Position numbers and translations under genes: made by a program. The notes beneath the pieces are model-generated. The model searched no databases, was not told the origin of the DNA, and was given only the letters and a program-made list of their open reading frames with translations. From Clostridium sp. (GTDB lineage Bacteria > Bacteroidota > Bacteroidia > Bacteroidales > Muribaculaceae), in NCBI GenBank assembly GCA_023666615.1, contig JAMPBQ010000004.1, positions 18,402-82,401 on the forward strand: a stretch of 64,000 bases of DNA, written 5' to 3'. Below, in pieces: positions 44,284 through 53,196 of this stretch. Within the stretch, counting starts at the first letter, position 1, and each line of letters starts with the position of its first letter.

Positions 44284-44330
44284 AAACCCTTAAACACCTT
44301 AAAACCCTTAAAGCACTTAAAGCCGCCTTA
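44284..44330 (-). repeat. Degenerate ACCCTTAAA repeat tract
   Basis: AAACCCTTAAACACCTTAAA and following near-copies of a 9-12 nt unit fill the gap between namZ and the importer gene, reaching the importer stop codon. Confidence 0.5.
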
Positions 44331-46196
44331 AGCGCCCTGCTTCTTCTTTCCGAATGACGGATCCACCTTCACTATCATTGCCACCACAATGGTCGCGATG
44401 CAGCAAATCATTGTCCATACAAAGAAATGCTTGTAGCCGATGGTCTCTTGCACCCAGCCCGCTATCATGCCGGTCATCATCGACAGAGCCATCAGTCCGG
44501 TACAGATCGCATAGTGCGAGGTCTTGAATTTGCCTTCTGAATAGTAGATGAGATAGAGCATGTAAGCCGTAAAGCCAAAGCCGTAGCCAAATTGCTCAAT
44601 GAATACACAAATGTTCACCGTAAGCAGCGAATGGTCCTGGAAATAGCTTAGGTACACAAACGTTAGGCAGGTCAGCGACATGCTCCACGCCATAGGCTGA
44701 AGCCATTTCTTCAAGCCGCCCTTGGCCGCCACCATGCCGCCGATGATGCCGCCGATGGTCAAGCCGATGATGCCTATGGTGCCGTACACTAGGCCTACTT
44801 CGCCTGTGCTCAGTCCAAGCCCTCCCTTGTCTATCGGGTCAAGAAGGAAGGGCTGGATGATCTTTGTGAGCTGCGCCTCGGGGAAGCGATAGAGCAGCAT
44901 AAACACTATGGCGGCGATTGTTTGCTTCAGCGGGAATTTGGTGAAGAATGTGCGGAAGGCGTCAAGGAATCCCATTATTATGCCCTTGGCCGATGCCTCG
45001 CCGTTGGCGCCGTCGCTTGCAGGCCTGGGCAATGCCCAATTATGATAAATTACGACAATGAAAAAAAATGCCGAAAGCACTATGAACACCACCGACCATG
45101 CCATCGGTATGTTGCCTGATGTGCCGCTGAAAGTCGCGGCGGTCCTCTCCTTGATCTTGGGGTCGATCGTGTAGTAGAGATATGCTGGCTGGTCCCAGTT
45201 TTCGGCGTTGAACACAAGGCGCTGGTCGCTTGCAAGCTTTATGCTTTGGTCGCCCTCCTTGAAATTGAATATCAGCACGATTTCCTCTCCCTCGGCGGGC
45301 GCTTGGGTGAGGCGCACGCTTGAAATGGCGAAATTGCTGTTGGGCGATGCCGTTTCTCCGCGGTCTTCGCCAAATTTCTCTCGTATCCATGTGCGGAATG
45401 CCCCCCACTCTGATTTTTTCACTGAGGCCGCAGCTGTTTCCTCTGCCGCCACAAATCCATTGGCGATGTTGCTTTCGCCTACCTTTTGCTTCATCATCGC
45501 CGAATACTCGGGGAAGGCCATTGCATCCCCTTCATATTCCACCATGTCCGCAACGCCAACGGATATCGTCTGCAGCGGCGACACTATGAATTTCTGACCC
45601 GATTGCTCCGACATTTCTTCTTGCGGAGGCAGCGCAGCTATGGTCGCCGGCTCGTCTGGGTCGACAATCAATTGCGTCTCTATAGGCTCAAGCCCGGTGT
45701 TCATTTCTATCAGGCCGGCCAACACCACAAGCAAGCCTTGGCCCACCACGGTGGCCACGCGATAGAAAGTTGAGCGTATGCCCACATAGAAAGATTGCTC
45801 ATGCTCAGTCAACGCCAGCATATAGAAGCCGTCGGCCGCAATGTCATGCGTGGCCGAGGCGAATCCCATCAGCATGAATATGGCAAGGGTGAATTGCACA
45901 TAGAATTGGGTTGGGATTGTAAAAGCTATGCCCGCCAGGGCGAAGGCCACAATCCATTGCATGGTCAGCGTCCACCAGCGCTTTGTGCGGATTAGGTCTA
46001 CGAAGGGGCTCCAGAAAGGTTTGATCACCCAGGGCAAGCCTAGCCAGCCGGTATAGATGGCTATGTCGGTGTTGCTCATGCCTAGCCTCTTGTACATGAT
46101 CACAGAGATGGTCATTACAGCCACATATGGCAGTCCCTGTGCGAAATACAACGTCGGAATCCAGTACCACGGATTGCGTTTCTTTGTTTTTTCCAT
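44328..46196 (-). CDS. AmpG/MurT-like MFS importer with extra periplasmic domain
   Basis: This 622-residue MFS protein starts with the AmpG-like PTLYFAQGLPYVAV and GWLGLPWVIKPFWSPFVD, and has ASATHDIAADG, a hallmark of muropeptide/anhydromuropeptide permeases. About 195 residues (166-362) interrupt the helices between predicted TM5 and TM6, on the periplasmic side; the end of this insert (290-346) has the wording of a Calx-beta-like strand repeat (LVFNAENWDQPAYLYYTID). It likely carries MurNAc or muropeptides across the inner membrane. It is the first gene of the salvage block and has a perfect promoter. Confidence 0.88.
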   Translation of the reverse strand: MEKTKKRNPWYWIPTLYFAQGLPYVAVMTISVIMYKRLGMSNTDIAIYTGWLGLPWVIKPFWSPFVDLIRTKRWWTLTMQWIVAFALAGIAFTIPTQFYVQFTLAIFMLMGFASATHDIAADGFYMLALTEHEQSFYVGIRSTFYRVATVVGQGLLVVLAGLIEMNTGLEPIETQLIVDPDEPATIAALPPQEEMSEQSGQKFIVSPLQTISVGVADMVEYEGDAMAFPEYSAMMKQKVGESNIANGFVAAEETAAASVKKSEWGAFRTWIREKFGEDRGETASPNSNFAISSVRLTQAPAEGEEIVLIFNFKEGDQSIKLASDQRLVFNAENWDQPAYLYYTIDPKIKERTAATFSGTSGNIPMAWSVVFIVLSAFFFIVVIYHNWALPRPASDGANGEASAKGIIMGFLDAFRTFFTKFPLKQTIAAIVFMLLYRFPEAQLTKIIQPFLLDPIDKGGLGLSTGEVGLVYGTIGIIGLTIGGIIGGMVAAKGGLKKWLQPMAWSMSLTCLTFVYLSYFQDHSLLTVNICVFIEQFGYGFGFTAYMLYLIYYSEGKFKTSHYAICTGLMALSMMTGMIAGWVQETIGYKHFFVWTMICCIATIVVAMIVKVDPSFGKKKQGA

Positions 46197-46261
46197 GCGA
46201 TATAGATTGTTTATATTCTTTTGCTTATGCCCTTCGCCTTGAATTATGGCTATGCGTTTAG

Positions 46262-46293
46262 CAAATTTACTGAATTATCGGAGAAATTCCAAA
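46262..46293 (-). promoter_or_regulatory. Promoter of the MurNAc salvage block
   Basis: The minus strand reads TTTG (46293-46290), 20 nt, TAAATTTG (46269-46262), a perfect consensus, 65 nt before the importer ATG. Confidence 0.75.
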
Positions 46294-46319
46294 TATTGCC
46301 TCCTGTTTTTTTGCGAAAA

Positions 46320-46354
46320 AAAGGCGCCTCGGATTCTTTTCCATAGGCGCCTTT
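46320..46354 (-). terminator. Terminator after the D-2-hydroxyacid dehydrogenase gene
   Basis: AAAGGCGCCT (46320-46329) pairs with AGGCGCCTTT (46345-46354), and the minus strand continues with a run of seven T. It isolates the salvage block from the gene above it. Confidence 0.8.
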
Positions 46355-46363
46355 CTTGTCTTG

Positions 46364-47317
46364 TCAGTTAACAACGTTCACGTGCTTCCCCTCAAGGAAA
46401 TGCCTTAGGTTTGACGCGGATATGTCAATCAGTACCTTGCGCGCCGCATCGCTTTGCCATGCTATGTGCGGCGTGATGCGGCACCTCTCGCATTCCAGCA
46501 GCGGCTCTTCCACCGTAGGCGGCTCTTGAGCCAGCACGTCAACGCCAGCCGCATAGATTCCGCCCTCGCTCAGGGCCCTGGCCAATGCATATGAATCAAT
46601 CAGTCCGCCTCTGGCGGCGTTGATGATGATCGCCGTTGGCTTCATAAGCCCCAGCGTTTCATCGTTCACGAAATGCTTGTTCTCCGCCGTAAGCGGTGCG
46701 GCTAGCACAAGCACATCGCTTTTCGAAAAAAGTTCATCTTTTTCCACTGGCGATATGTATCCCGGCAGCTGCCATGGCACTTTTGAAGTATAGGCTACTA
46801 CATTCATCCCAAAGGCATGGGCTATCTTTGCCACCTCGCCGCCTATGTGGCCAAGGCCGTAGATGCCCATAGTCAGACCTGCGAGCTCTATCACGGGGGT
46901 CAGCCTATAGCTGAAGTCGGGGCAGGCGGACCAGGCGCCGTTCTTCACCGATTGCGAATGCCTCTCGGTCTCATTGCATATGTTGAGCAGATGCCCAAAT
47001 ATGTTCTGCGCAACGGAGTGCGTGCTGTAGGCCGGCACATTGCAAACGGTGATTCCGGCTCGCCTTGCGGCTATTACGTCAACATTGTTGTAGCCTGTTG
47101 CCAATACGCCTATGAATCGCAATCCCGGCAAGGCGGATATTATGTCACGGTCTATGACCACTTTGTTGGTGAACACTGCGTCTGCACCCTTGGCTCTCTC
47201 CACCACCAATTCCTGGGGAGTGCGGTCGTAGACTGTCAGCTCGCCAAGCTCTTCTAATGGAGCCCAGCTCATGTCGCCATTGTTGGCTACATATCCGTCT
47301 AGGATTACGATTTTCAT
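46364..47317 (-). CDS. NAD-dependent D-2-hydroxyacid dehydrogenase
   Basis: This 317-residue protein has the Rossmann motif GLGHIGGEVAKIA near residue 154 and the catalytic Arg (NAARGG), Glu (AQEPP) and His (TPHIAW). The pattern is closest to hydroxypyruvate/glyoxylate reductases, although D-lactate dehydrogenase activity is possible. It has its own terminator separating it from the MurNAc salvage block, so a direct role there is uncertain. Confidence 0.88.
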   Translation of the reverse strand: MKIVILDGYVANNGDMSWAPLEELGELTVYDRTPQELVVERAKGADAVFTNKVVIDRDIISALPGLRFIGVLATGYNNVDVIAARRAGITVCNVPAYSTHSVAQNIFGHLLNICNETERHSQSVKNGAWSACPDFSYRLTPVIELAGLTMGIYGLGHIGGEVAKIAHAFGMNVVAYTSKVPWQLPGYISPVEKDELFSKSDVLVLAAPLTAENKHFVNDETLGLMKPTAIIINAARGGLIDSYALARALSEGGIYAAGVDVLAQEPPTVEEPLLECERCRITPHIAWQSDAARKVLIDISASNLRHFLEGKHVNVVN

Positions 47318-47338
47318 GGTTCTATATTTAATTTAAAC

Positions 47339-47393
47339 TTTCGCAGGCTCAAGCCGCTGGCATGGTTTGCCCATAGCAACCGAGCCTGCGAAA
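47339..47393 (-). terminator. Long-loop hairpin after the carboxyltransferase gene
   Basis: TTTCGCAGGCTC (47339-47350) pairs with GAGCCTGCGAAA (47382-47393) in a perfect 12-bp stem with a 31-nt loop. The following minus-strand sequence is AT-rich but lacks a clean T-run. Confidence 0.45.
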
Positions 47394-47402
47394 CTTACTT
47401 TT

Positions 47403-49283
47403 TCAATCTTCAAACTCTACGAGCACTGCATCGGTGCCTACTATCTGGTCTGGCTTTACGAAGACTCTCTTTATGACTCCCTCTTTTGGAGCGGTCACGT
47501 CATTTTCCATCTTCATCGCTTCATACACAAGGAGCACCTTATCCTTATCTACCTTGTCGCCCGCCTTTACATTCACCTCTATCACTCGCCCTCCCATGGG
47601 AGCGGTGATGGTATAGCCGGTTATGGGAGCCTCCTCGACCTTTTCTTCTGCCGCGGCTTCTTCCACTGCCGGCTTGCTGGCCTCATATTCTTCTTGGCGG
47701 CGCTTGCGCAGGAATCCCTTGGCTACTGTGGGCAATAGCTCAAGCAGAAGCTCTTCTTCCTTGTTTGTTGCAAGCTTCACCCCGCCAAGGTCGTCAAGCG
47801 TTGGGTTTTCGGGTGCCTTGTAGGATGTCACATCGTACGCTTTTTCCTCTGGGCTGCCGGTGATTTTTTCGCGGAAGGCGGGGTCTACGGGCACGGGGGT
47901 ATGGCCGTATTCGCCCTTTACCAGTGAAATGAACTGGTTGGATGGATTTGAATAATCCGGGTTGCCCTTCTTGCGGTCAAGGGCCACGCTCACCGCCTGT
48001 GAGCCTACAATCTGGCTGGTGGGGGTTACAAGCGGCACCAGGCCTGCGTCGCGCCGCACCATCGGTATAAGCCTCATCGCGTCGTCAAGAAGCTCTTCCG
48101 CATGAAGCTGCTTGAGCTGAGCCACCATGTTGGAGTACATGCCTCCGGGCACTTCGGCCTCTTTCACAAGTTCGTTGGGCTTGGGGAAGCCAAAGTAAGC
48201 TTCAATGGCGTGGCATGCATCAAGAAGTGTTTCTTCATCACCAGCCTTGGCTGCGGCCACTGCCTTGTCAACCATTGCCTCTACCTCTGCGGGAAGCTTG
48301 TCGTTGAGCGGGTCAAAGGGCTTGGGCATCTTGTCCTTGTTGAGGTCATAGTCGGCAAGCGATTTGCGGGCGTCAAGGAGCTTGTCGCGGATTGCTCCCA
48401 CTGCCTTCATGTCCACATCCAGCTCTACTCCAAGCTTGTCGGCGAAGAGGTATACCAGCTCGATGGCGGGCGCTGCTGAACCTCCGCCAAACCACCATAT
48501 GTTGGTGTCCAGAATGTCCACGCCGTTAAGTATGGCCATAATCGATGATGCAAGGCCATAGCCGGGGGTGCAATGGGTGTGGAAATCTACGGGCACGCTC
48601 ACATTGGCCTTAAGCTGGGATATGATGTCTGCCGCGCGGTTCGGGCTGACAAGGCCAGCCATATCCTTCAAGGTTATAATCTTTGCGCCAAGAGCCTCCA
48701 TCGCCTTTGCCTTTTCCACAAAGTACTGCGTCGTGAATATCTTCTCGGGCTCGGCGGACTTGGTCTTGCTTCCGAATAGGCGAGCGAAGAACCCCTTGGG
48801 CTTTTCTTCCTCTTGCGCTGCGTTCTTGGGGTCTACGGTGTAGCATACTGCTCCATCGGCTATGCCCCCAAGCTCGTTGATCATCTTGATTGAATCCTTT
48901 ACGTTGTCTATATCGTTCAGGGCGTCAAAGATGCGCATAACATTCAGTCCGTTCTTGATCGCCTCTTTGTAGAAGCCCTCAAGCACGCTGTTGGGATAAG
49001 GCACATAGCCGAATAGGTTGCGGCCGCGTGATAGGGCCGAAAGATATGATTTTCCCTTCATCACCTTCGACACGCTGCGCAGGCGTTCCCACGGCGATTC
49101 ATCAAGGAAGCGCATTACGGAATCTGGCACTGCGCCGCCCCATACTTCCATGATGTAGAAGCCGGCGTTTTCATATAACGGCAGAAGCTTGTCGATTTCT
49201 GCTTGGCTTAAGCGGGTTGCGAATAGTGATTGTTGGCCATCACGCAAGGTGAGGTCGCGAAGTTTCAGTTTGCGTTTTTCCAT
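47403..49283 (-). CDS. Biotin-dependent carboxyltransferase (oxaloacetate decarboxylase alpha/pyruvate carboxylase B type)
   Basis: This 626-residue protein has an N-terminal carboxyltransferase barrel with LRDLTLRDGQQSLFATRL, FDALNDI and the carboxylated-lysine region ITLKDMAGL, a conserved PYC/OADA domain, an Ala/Glu-rich linker, and a C-terminal biotinyl domain with VYEAMKMEN. It transfers CO2 between pyruvate/oxaloacetate and biotin. The biotin carboxylase or sodium-pump partners are not in the window. The promoter and terminator around it suggest it is a single-gene unit. Confidence 0.9.
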   Translation of the reverse strand: MEKRKLKLRDLTLRDGQQSLFATRLSQAEIDKLLPLYENAGFYIMEVWGGAVPDSVMRFLDESPWERLRSVSKVMKGKSYLSALSRGRNLFGYVPYPNSVLEGFYKEAIKNGLNVMRIFDALNDIDNVKDSIKMINELGGIADGAVCYTVDPKNAAQEEEKPKGFFARLFGSKTKSAEPEKIFTTQYFVEKAKAMEALGAKIITLKDMAGLVSPNRAADIISQLKANVSVPVDFHTHCTPGYGLASSIMAILNGVDILDTNIWWFGGGSAAPAIELVYLFADKLGVELDVDMKAVGAIRDKLLDARKSLADYDLNKDKMPKPFDPLNDKLPAEVEAMVDKAVAAAKAGDEETLLDACHAIEAYFGFPKPNELVKEAEVPGGMYSNMVAQLKQLHAEELLDDAMRLIPMVRRDAGLVPLVTPTSQIVGSQAVSVALDRKKGNPDYSNPSNQFISLVKGEYGHTPVPVDPAFREKITGSPEEKAYDVTSYKAPENPTLDDLGGVKLATNKEEELLLELLPTVAKGFLRKRRQEEYEASKPAVEEAAAEEKVEEAPITGYTITAPMGGRVIEVNVKAGDKVDKDKVLLVYEAMKMENDVTAPKEGVIKRVFVKPDQIVGTDAVLVEFED

Positions 49284-49317
49284 GTTGCTGCATGTGATTA
49301 TGTTTGTATATGCGTCA

Positions 49318-49349
49318 CAAATTTAAGCATTTTTTTTCACCCGGACAAT
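49318..49349 (-). promoter_or_regulatory. Promoter for the carboxyltransferase gene
   Basis: The minus strand reads ATTG (49349-49346), 20 nt, TAAATTTG (49325-49318), one mismatch from the consensus, 35 nt before the ATG. Confidence 0.6.
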
Positions 49350-49400
49350 TTTTGCGCTAATTTTAGCTCCAAAATGCCGTTGGCATCCCCATTATAAGGC

Positions 49401-49829
49401 TTAGCGCAGGCGGTCGTAGCTGCGAAGGAGCTTGTAGTCGCGCTTCATCGCCGCCCATGCCATCACGGTAAGGAAGAAGGATGCGAGGGAAACGACAGAT
49501 GGCCAAAGCCACGAGGCGGTAAAGTTCTCCGGCATTACAAGGGCCATCACTGATGCCACTACAAACATTGATGCCCAAACCAGTACGCAGCAGCATAGCG
49601 TGCTGTTCATCTGGAATTTCAGGTTTTTGTACAGAAAGATTGTCACGAACTGCATAACTGCCGTCACAAGGCAAATTATCATCATGCTCATGTCTGAGCA
49701 TACCTTCACCTCCATAGCCTGCTCTTCGCCGGCTATGGATAGTTGGCCCAATGGTATTGCAAAGGTGAGTACAAACATCAATGCGCTCGCCAATAGCAAA
49801 TAAACACTTTGAATTCTTTGGATTACCAT
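49401..49829 (-). CDS. DUF4293 membrane protein
   Basis: This 142-residue protein has four predicted transmembrane helices and starts MVIQRIQSVYLLLAS, as DUF4293 members do (conserved N-terminal IQR-Q-S/T-YLL). Function is unknown; the family is restricted to Bacteroidetes. It follows the large TPR gene by 21 nt and is probably cotranscribed with it. Confidence 0.85.
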   Translation of the reverse strand: MVIQRIQSVYLLLASALMFVLTFAIPLGQLSIAGEEQAMEVKVCSDMSMMIICLVTAVMQFVTIFLYKNLKFQMNSTLCCCVLVWASMFVVASVMALVMPENFTASWLWPSVVSLASFFLTVMAWAAMKRDYKLLRSYDRLR

Positions 49830-49850
49830 AATTATTTATTCGTTTTTATT

Positions 49851-52073
49851 TCAATTAAAATCCAAGTTGTAGCATACGGCGTCTATCACCAACGGCAGCG
49901 TTGCGGTGTCAACCCCGGCCTTTTTCAGAGCCTCTGAGTCGTCCTCAATGGCCTTTTGCAGCGTCTCTGCATTGGCTCCGGCCGATACGTTCTGCAGATA
50001 CAGCCCATAATGGTTGATTGCCGACCTCGTGTCTCCCGCGGCAAGCGCCACATGGCCCATATTCAGATAATCCGCTGCATTGGGAGAGTTCTGCAGTATC
50101 TTGCCATAATATTTCCGCGCTCCGCCAAAATCGCCGGTCTGAAACAGTGTCCAGGCCAAGGCCCGCCATGCCTTCGTGGATTTCTCATCAAGAAATTCCA
50201 CTTTGTAGAATTGCTTTATGGCCTTTTGCAAATCGTCGTTTTCTATATAGGCGTAGCCCAGGAGAAGGGCCGCCTGCAGGTCGCTGGGGTCTTGCTCGGC
50301 AAGCCGGCTGTAGCATTCTATCGCTTTTTCTTTGTTGCCAAGCTGGCGATAGCAGGCCCCAAGCCTGCGGTGCGTCCATCGGCTGTCTGCGTCAAGAAGC
50401 TCTGCGCGCAGGTAATACTCCACGGCCTCTTCTGTGCGGCCTAATTTTTCGCTGCAATAGCCCATCTTTTGGTAGCGCTGCGAGTCGCCAGGCACGATGT
50501 CCTCCATGTGCTTGAACACGCCAAGGGCGTCGTCCCAATATTTTAGCTTGAAGTAAAATTCAGCCACCACCTGCAGCAAGTCTAGATCCACAAACTCCGC
50601 GCCTAAAGCCGGCACGGCTATCAAGTTGATTCCCGACTGGAACGGATCAAAGAATTCATCTTTGCGGCGGAAAAGCTTGTAGAATCTATACAGATTCTGC
50701 ATCTGCAGATTCACCTCTTTGCGCCTGGCCTCTGGCCTGCTGGCTGCCGCGTTTTCACGCATGGCGTCATAGATGCTGTCGCTCTGCGCCATAAATTGGG
50801 AGGTCATCATTTGGCGCTGCGACTGCGGCACCATCTTCAAGGCCAACACAAATGAGTACTTGTCGCCGTCGCAGAAGAATTTCGCCTTTTCTATCATGTC
50901 GGAAACAACGCCAAGCGACGCAGCCTCTTCTTCCACTGCCGTATGGCTGGAATCATAGGGCAAAAACCAATTGCCTATCTCATTGAAGAACGGAAATTGT
51001 TTCAGGTGGGCAAAAGTGCTCATCATCACGTCGCCGCCCTCCATCTGTATCTCTGTAAGTTCCTTAAGCTTGTCTGATATGCCGTTCTTATCCAAAAGGT
51101 CTTGCCATTCGGGATTCTCCTGCAGTGATGCCAAGTCTTGCTTCTCCGAGGACAGCCCCTTGAATTTGTCCATGATTTGCGGACGCAAGTTCATCATGTC
51201 AGGGATTACTTCATCCCTTATCTTGCGGTTGATGCGCTCGGTGTCCCTGGCGCGGATCATCTCCACAAAGGCAAGCCTCAAATCGCTGAGCCACCCTTCT
51301 TTTTCTTTCGCCGAGTCCAATGCCGCGGCCACTTTGGGCGCCAGAGGGCGGTCACGGTACATCCAAAGTCCCAAAAGCATGCCTATCAGCGCCGCCGACG
51401 TTACTCGCATGTCAATGTCCGACATGTATGTGGTGATCAGAAGGAGCATGCGTTTCTTGTCATACTTCGCCATCAAGCCCATAGTCAACGCCCATACGAT
51501 ATTCGTCTTGGCGTTGGGGGAAATCTCTCCGCCGGAAAGAGCCGCCGAAAGAGTGTCATAGTCTGCGTTGGAGAGGTTGGGCGTAGCCCATATCGAAACG
51601 AACAAATCGGAAAGTAGTCGCTCTGCATGCTGCCGCTTTGTCTTTTCGTCAACACTGCCGCCAGTTGACAGCATCTCGAAGATTGACCCTTCTGACGACG
51701 CTTTGGCGTATTGGCTAAGAAGCGTAGGGATCTCCATTTGAGCCCCTCTCAGCCCCCTAAGCCTCAATGTGCTGTAGTACAGTGATGGATTGTCGGCCTT
51801 CTCCATTTGCATGGATAGGTCGTCAAGAGCGCCGTAGAGGTCATTTACTATCCCGTCATACACCTTGTCTCTTTCCGGATCAGCGGCGCCGTCTGCCATA
51901 TAGCGAAGCATATAGGCGTAGTTTTGCTCCGTCTTTTCAAGCTTGTCGGCCACTGACCACGCCTGCTCGCGGCGTGCCGTTTCCGCCATCTCTTTTGCAG
52001 CCTGCCTGAGCCTTCTTTGGCCCAGTAGCCTGTCCACCCTTTCTTTGAATTTCTTTATATCCTGTAGCGTCAT
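49851..52073 (-). CDS. Large cytosolic TPR/alpha-solenoid protein
   Basis: This protein of about 740 residues has no signal peptide. The N-terminal 470 residues look helical and are not recognised; the C-terminal part (about 490-690) carries consecutive TPR units such as GRTEEAVEYYLRAELLDADS, GNKEKAIECYSRLAEQDPSD and GDFGGARKYYGKILQNSPN. TPR proteins form binding scaffolds, but the partner is unknown. The ATG at 52073 is used rather than a TTG at 52088. It is transcribed from a good promoter at 52119-52150 together with the DUF4293 gene. Confidence 0.8.
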   Translation of the reverse strand: MTLQDIKKFKERVDRLLGQRRLRQAAKEMAETARREQAWSVADKLEKTEQNYAYMLRYMADGAADPERDKVYDGIVNDLYGALDDLSMQMEKADNPSLYYSTLRLRGLRGAQMEIPTLLSQYAKASSEGSIFEMLSTGGSVDEKTKRQHAERLLSDLFVSIWATPNLSNADYDTLSAALSGGEISPNAKTNIVWALTMGLMAKYDKKRMLLLITTYMSDIDMRVTSAALIGMLLGLWMYRDRPLAPKVAAALDSAKEKEGWLSDLRLAFVEMIRARDTERINRKIRDEVIPDMMNLRPQIMDKFKGLSSEKQDLASLQENPEWQDLLDKNGISDKLKELTEIQMEGGDVMMSTFAHLKQFPFFNEIGNWFLPYDSSHTAVEEEAASLGVVSDMIEKAKFFCDGDKYSFVLALKMVPQSQRQMMTSQFMAQSDSIYDAMRENAAASRPEARRKEVNLQMQNLYRFYKLFRRKDEFFDPFQSGINLIAVPALGAEFVDLDLLQVVAEFYFKLKYWDDALGVFKHMEDIVPGDSQRYQKMGYCSEKLGRTEEAVEYYLRAELLDADSRWTHRRLGACYRQLGNKEKAIECYSRLAEQDPSDLQAALLLGYAYIENDDLQKAIKQFYKVEFLDEKSTKAWRALAWTLFQTGDFGGARKYYGKILQNSPNAADYLNMGHVALAAGDTRSAINHYGLYLQNVSAGANAETLQKAIEDDSEALKKAGVDTATLPLVIDAVCYNLDFN

Positions 52074-52118
52074 TTCCGTTGATTGCAAACAAATACTCTA
52101 ATATAACAATCTATCTAA

Positions 52119-52150
52119 CAAAAATAGCGCCATTTTATGCTAATTTCAAC
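52119..52150 (-). promoter_or_regulatory. Promoter for the TPR-DUF4293 unit
   Basis: The minus strand reads GTTG (52150-52147), 20 nt, TATTTTTG (52126-52119), matching the -7 box exactly and the -33 box with one change. It lies 46 nt before the ATG. Confidence 0.6.
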
Positions 52151-52202
52151 ATTTAGCCAGAATTCTTAATTCATTTTGCCGAAACAAAACCTTATATTCA
52201 TA

Positions 52203-52273
52203 TTTAAGCGAATCCGTATCAATGATTTTTTAGGCCATGAATCCTACTTAAGCGAATCTATGTCAATAATTTT
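52203..52273 (-). repeat. Duplicated 3' end of the hemerythrin-LuxR gene
   Basis: The last nine codons of the regulator gene (52247-52273, KIIDIDSLK) are repeated 44 nt downstream at 52203-52229 with 22 of 27 bases identical; the copy would encode KIIDTDSLK. It may be the remnant of a deleted tandem paralogue or a short duplication. Confidence 0.6.
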
Positions 52274-53179
52274 GTTGAGCACCGCGTAAATGGCCAATGC
52301 CGCCGGGGAATGGATCTGCAGCTTTTGGGCTAGGTTGCGCCGATGCGTGGTGACTGTATTCACTGAAATGCTGAGCGCCTCGGCTATCTCTTTGTTCGAC
52401 ATGCCCTTTGCAACGCACGCTATGATCTCCCTCTCTCGAAGGCTAAGGGGTGTGGAGTAATTGTCATTGGCCTCGACTGCCGGCTCTGTGCGTGGCCGTG
52501 ATTCCAGTTCAGCCTCAGTCTTTAAGGCCACGGGCACAAACAGCTTGTCCTCAACCAGGCAGTGCGCTATCAAATCTTGCTCGCAGTTGATGATGTCAAA
52601 CAGCACCGCGTTGAGCAAATTGTTCTCCTTCTGCGGCAAATAGCGGATTATAATGTCTTTTAGTTCTTTAAGTTTGCTGTGTATGCTGTGATGCCCTGAT
52701 GCGAAAGCCGATACGCTGTAGTTGCCGTCAAGCTGCCCCTGAAGCATGGATTTTACGTACTTGAAAACGGTAGCATCCTCAAAATGCATGTGCCGGCTCA
52801 CTTCATCCACGTATTCATCGTAGAATTTAAGGATTAACATCGCCAATTCGTCCCTGCCGCTGCAGTCAATAGCCTCAATAAGCTTTCTGCGTATCAAAGG
52901 CAAATTGAAGTCAAGGAAATAAGTGTGCGCATGCTCCAAGTAGTACATCAGCGAGCTCAAGTCTACGTTCGCCGTATCTATCGATCCAAATGAAATAAAA
53001 TTGGCCACCGCCAAAAATGTAGGACAGTCGACTCCCTGGTCATCGCATATCTGCTGCACAGTAGCATCTCCAAAACCAAGGCTTATCCCGAAACGGCTCA
53101 TTGCCATTATCAACAATGGATTAGCGTTGATCAACGCGCTCATTTTGTCTGTCGGCTTGTAATGTCCTAATTTATCCAT
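52244..53179 (-). CDS. Hemerythrin-domain LuxR-type regulator
   Basis: This 311-residue protein fuses a RIC/YtfE-like di-iron domain to a LuxR/FixJ HTH. An N-terminal segment (about 1-65) is reminiscent of the RIC lead domain. Hemerythrin-type ligands follow: H83/H85 in LEHAHTYF, H130-x3-E134 in HMHFED, H163/H164/H167 in GHHSIHSKL and H206-x3-E210 in HCLVED. Residues 244-302 are the LuxR HTH (SLREREIIACVAKGMSNKEI). There is no receiver domain. The protein probably senses oxygen, NO, redox state or iron through the di-iron site and regulates genes; targets are unknown. It is monocistronic with its own promoter. Confidence 0.85.
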   Translation of the reverse strand: MDKLGHYKPTDKMSALINANPLLIMAMSRFGISLGFGDATVQQICDDQGVDCPTFLAVANFISFGSIDTANVDLSSLMYYLEHAHTYFLDFNLPLIRRKLIEAIDCSGRDELAMLILKFYDEYVDEVSRHMHFEDATVFKYVKSMLQGQLDGNYSVSAFASGHHSIHSKLKELKDIIIRYLPQKENNLLNAVLFDIINCEQDLIAHCLVEDKLFVPVALKTEAELESRPRTEPAVEANDNYSTPLSLREREIIACVAKGMSNKEIAEALSISVNTVTTHRRNLAQKLQIHSPAALAIYAVLNKIIDIDSLK

Positions 53180-53196
53180 TTCCTCAATTTTTTATG

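Noticed and set aside
46364-49283. Inclusion of the D-2-hydroxyacid dehydrogenase and biotin carboxyltransferase in the MurNAc block
   Set aside because: A strong terminator at 46320-46354 and a separate perfect promoter at 46262-46293 isolate them, so only a loose metabolic link is claimed.
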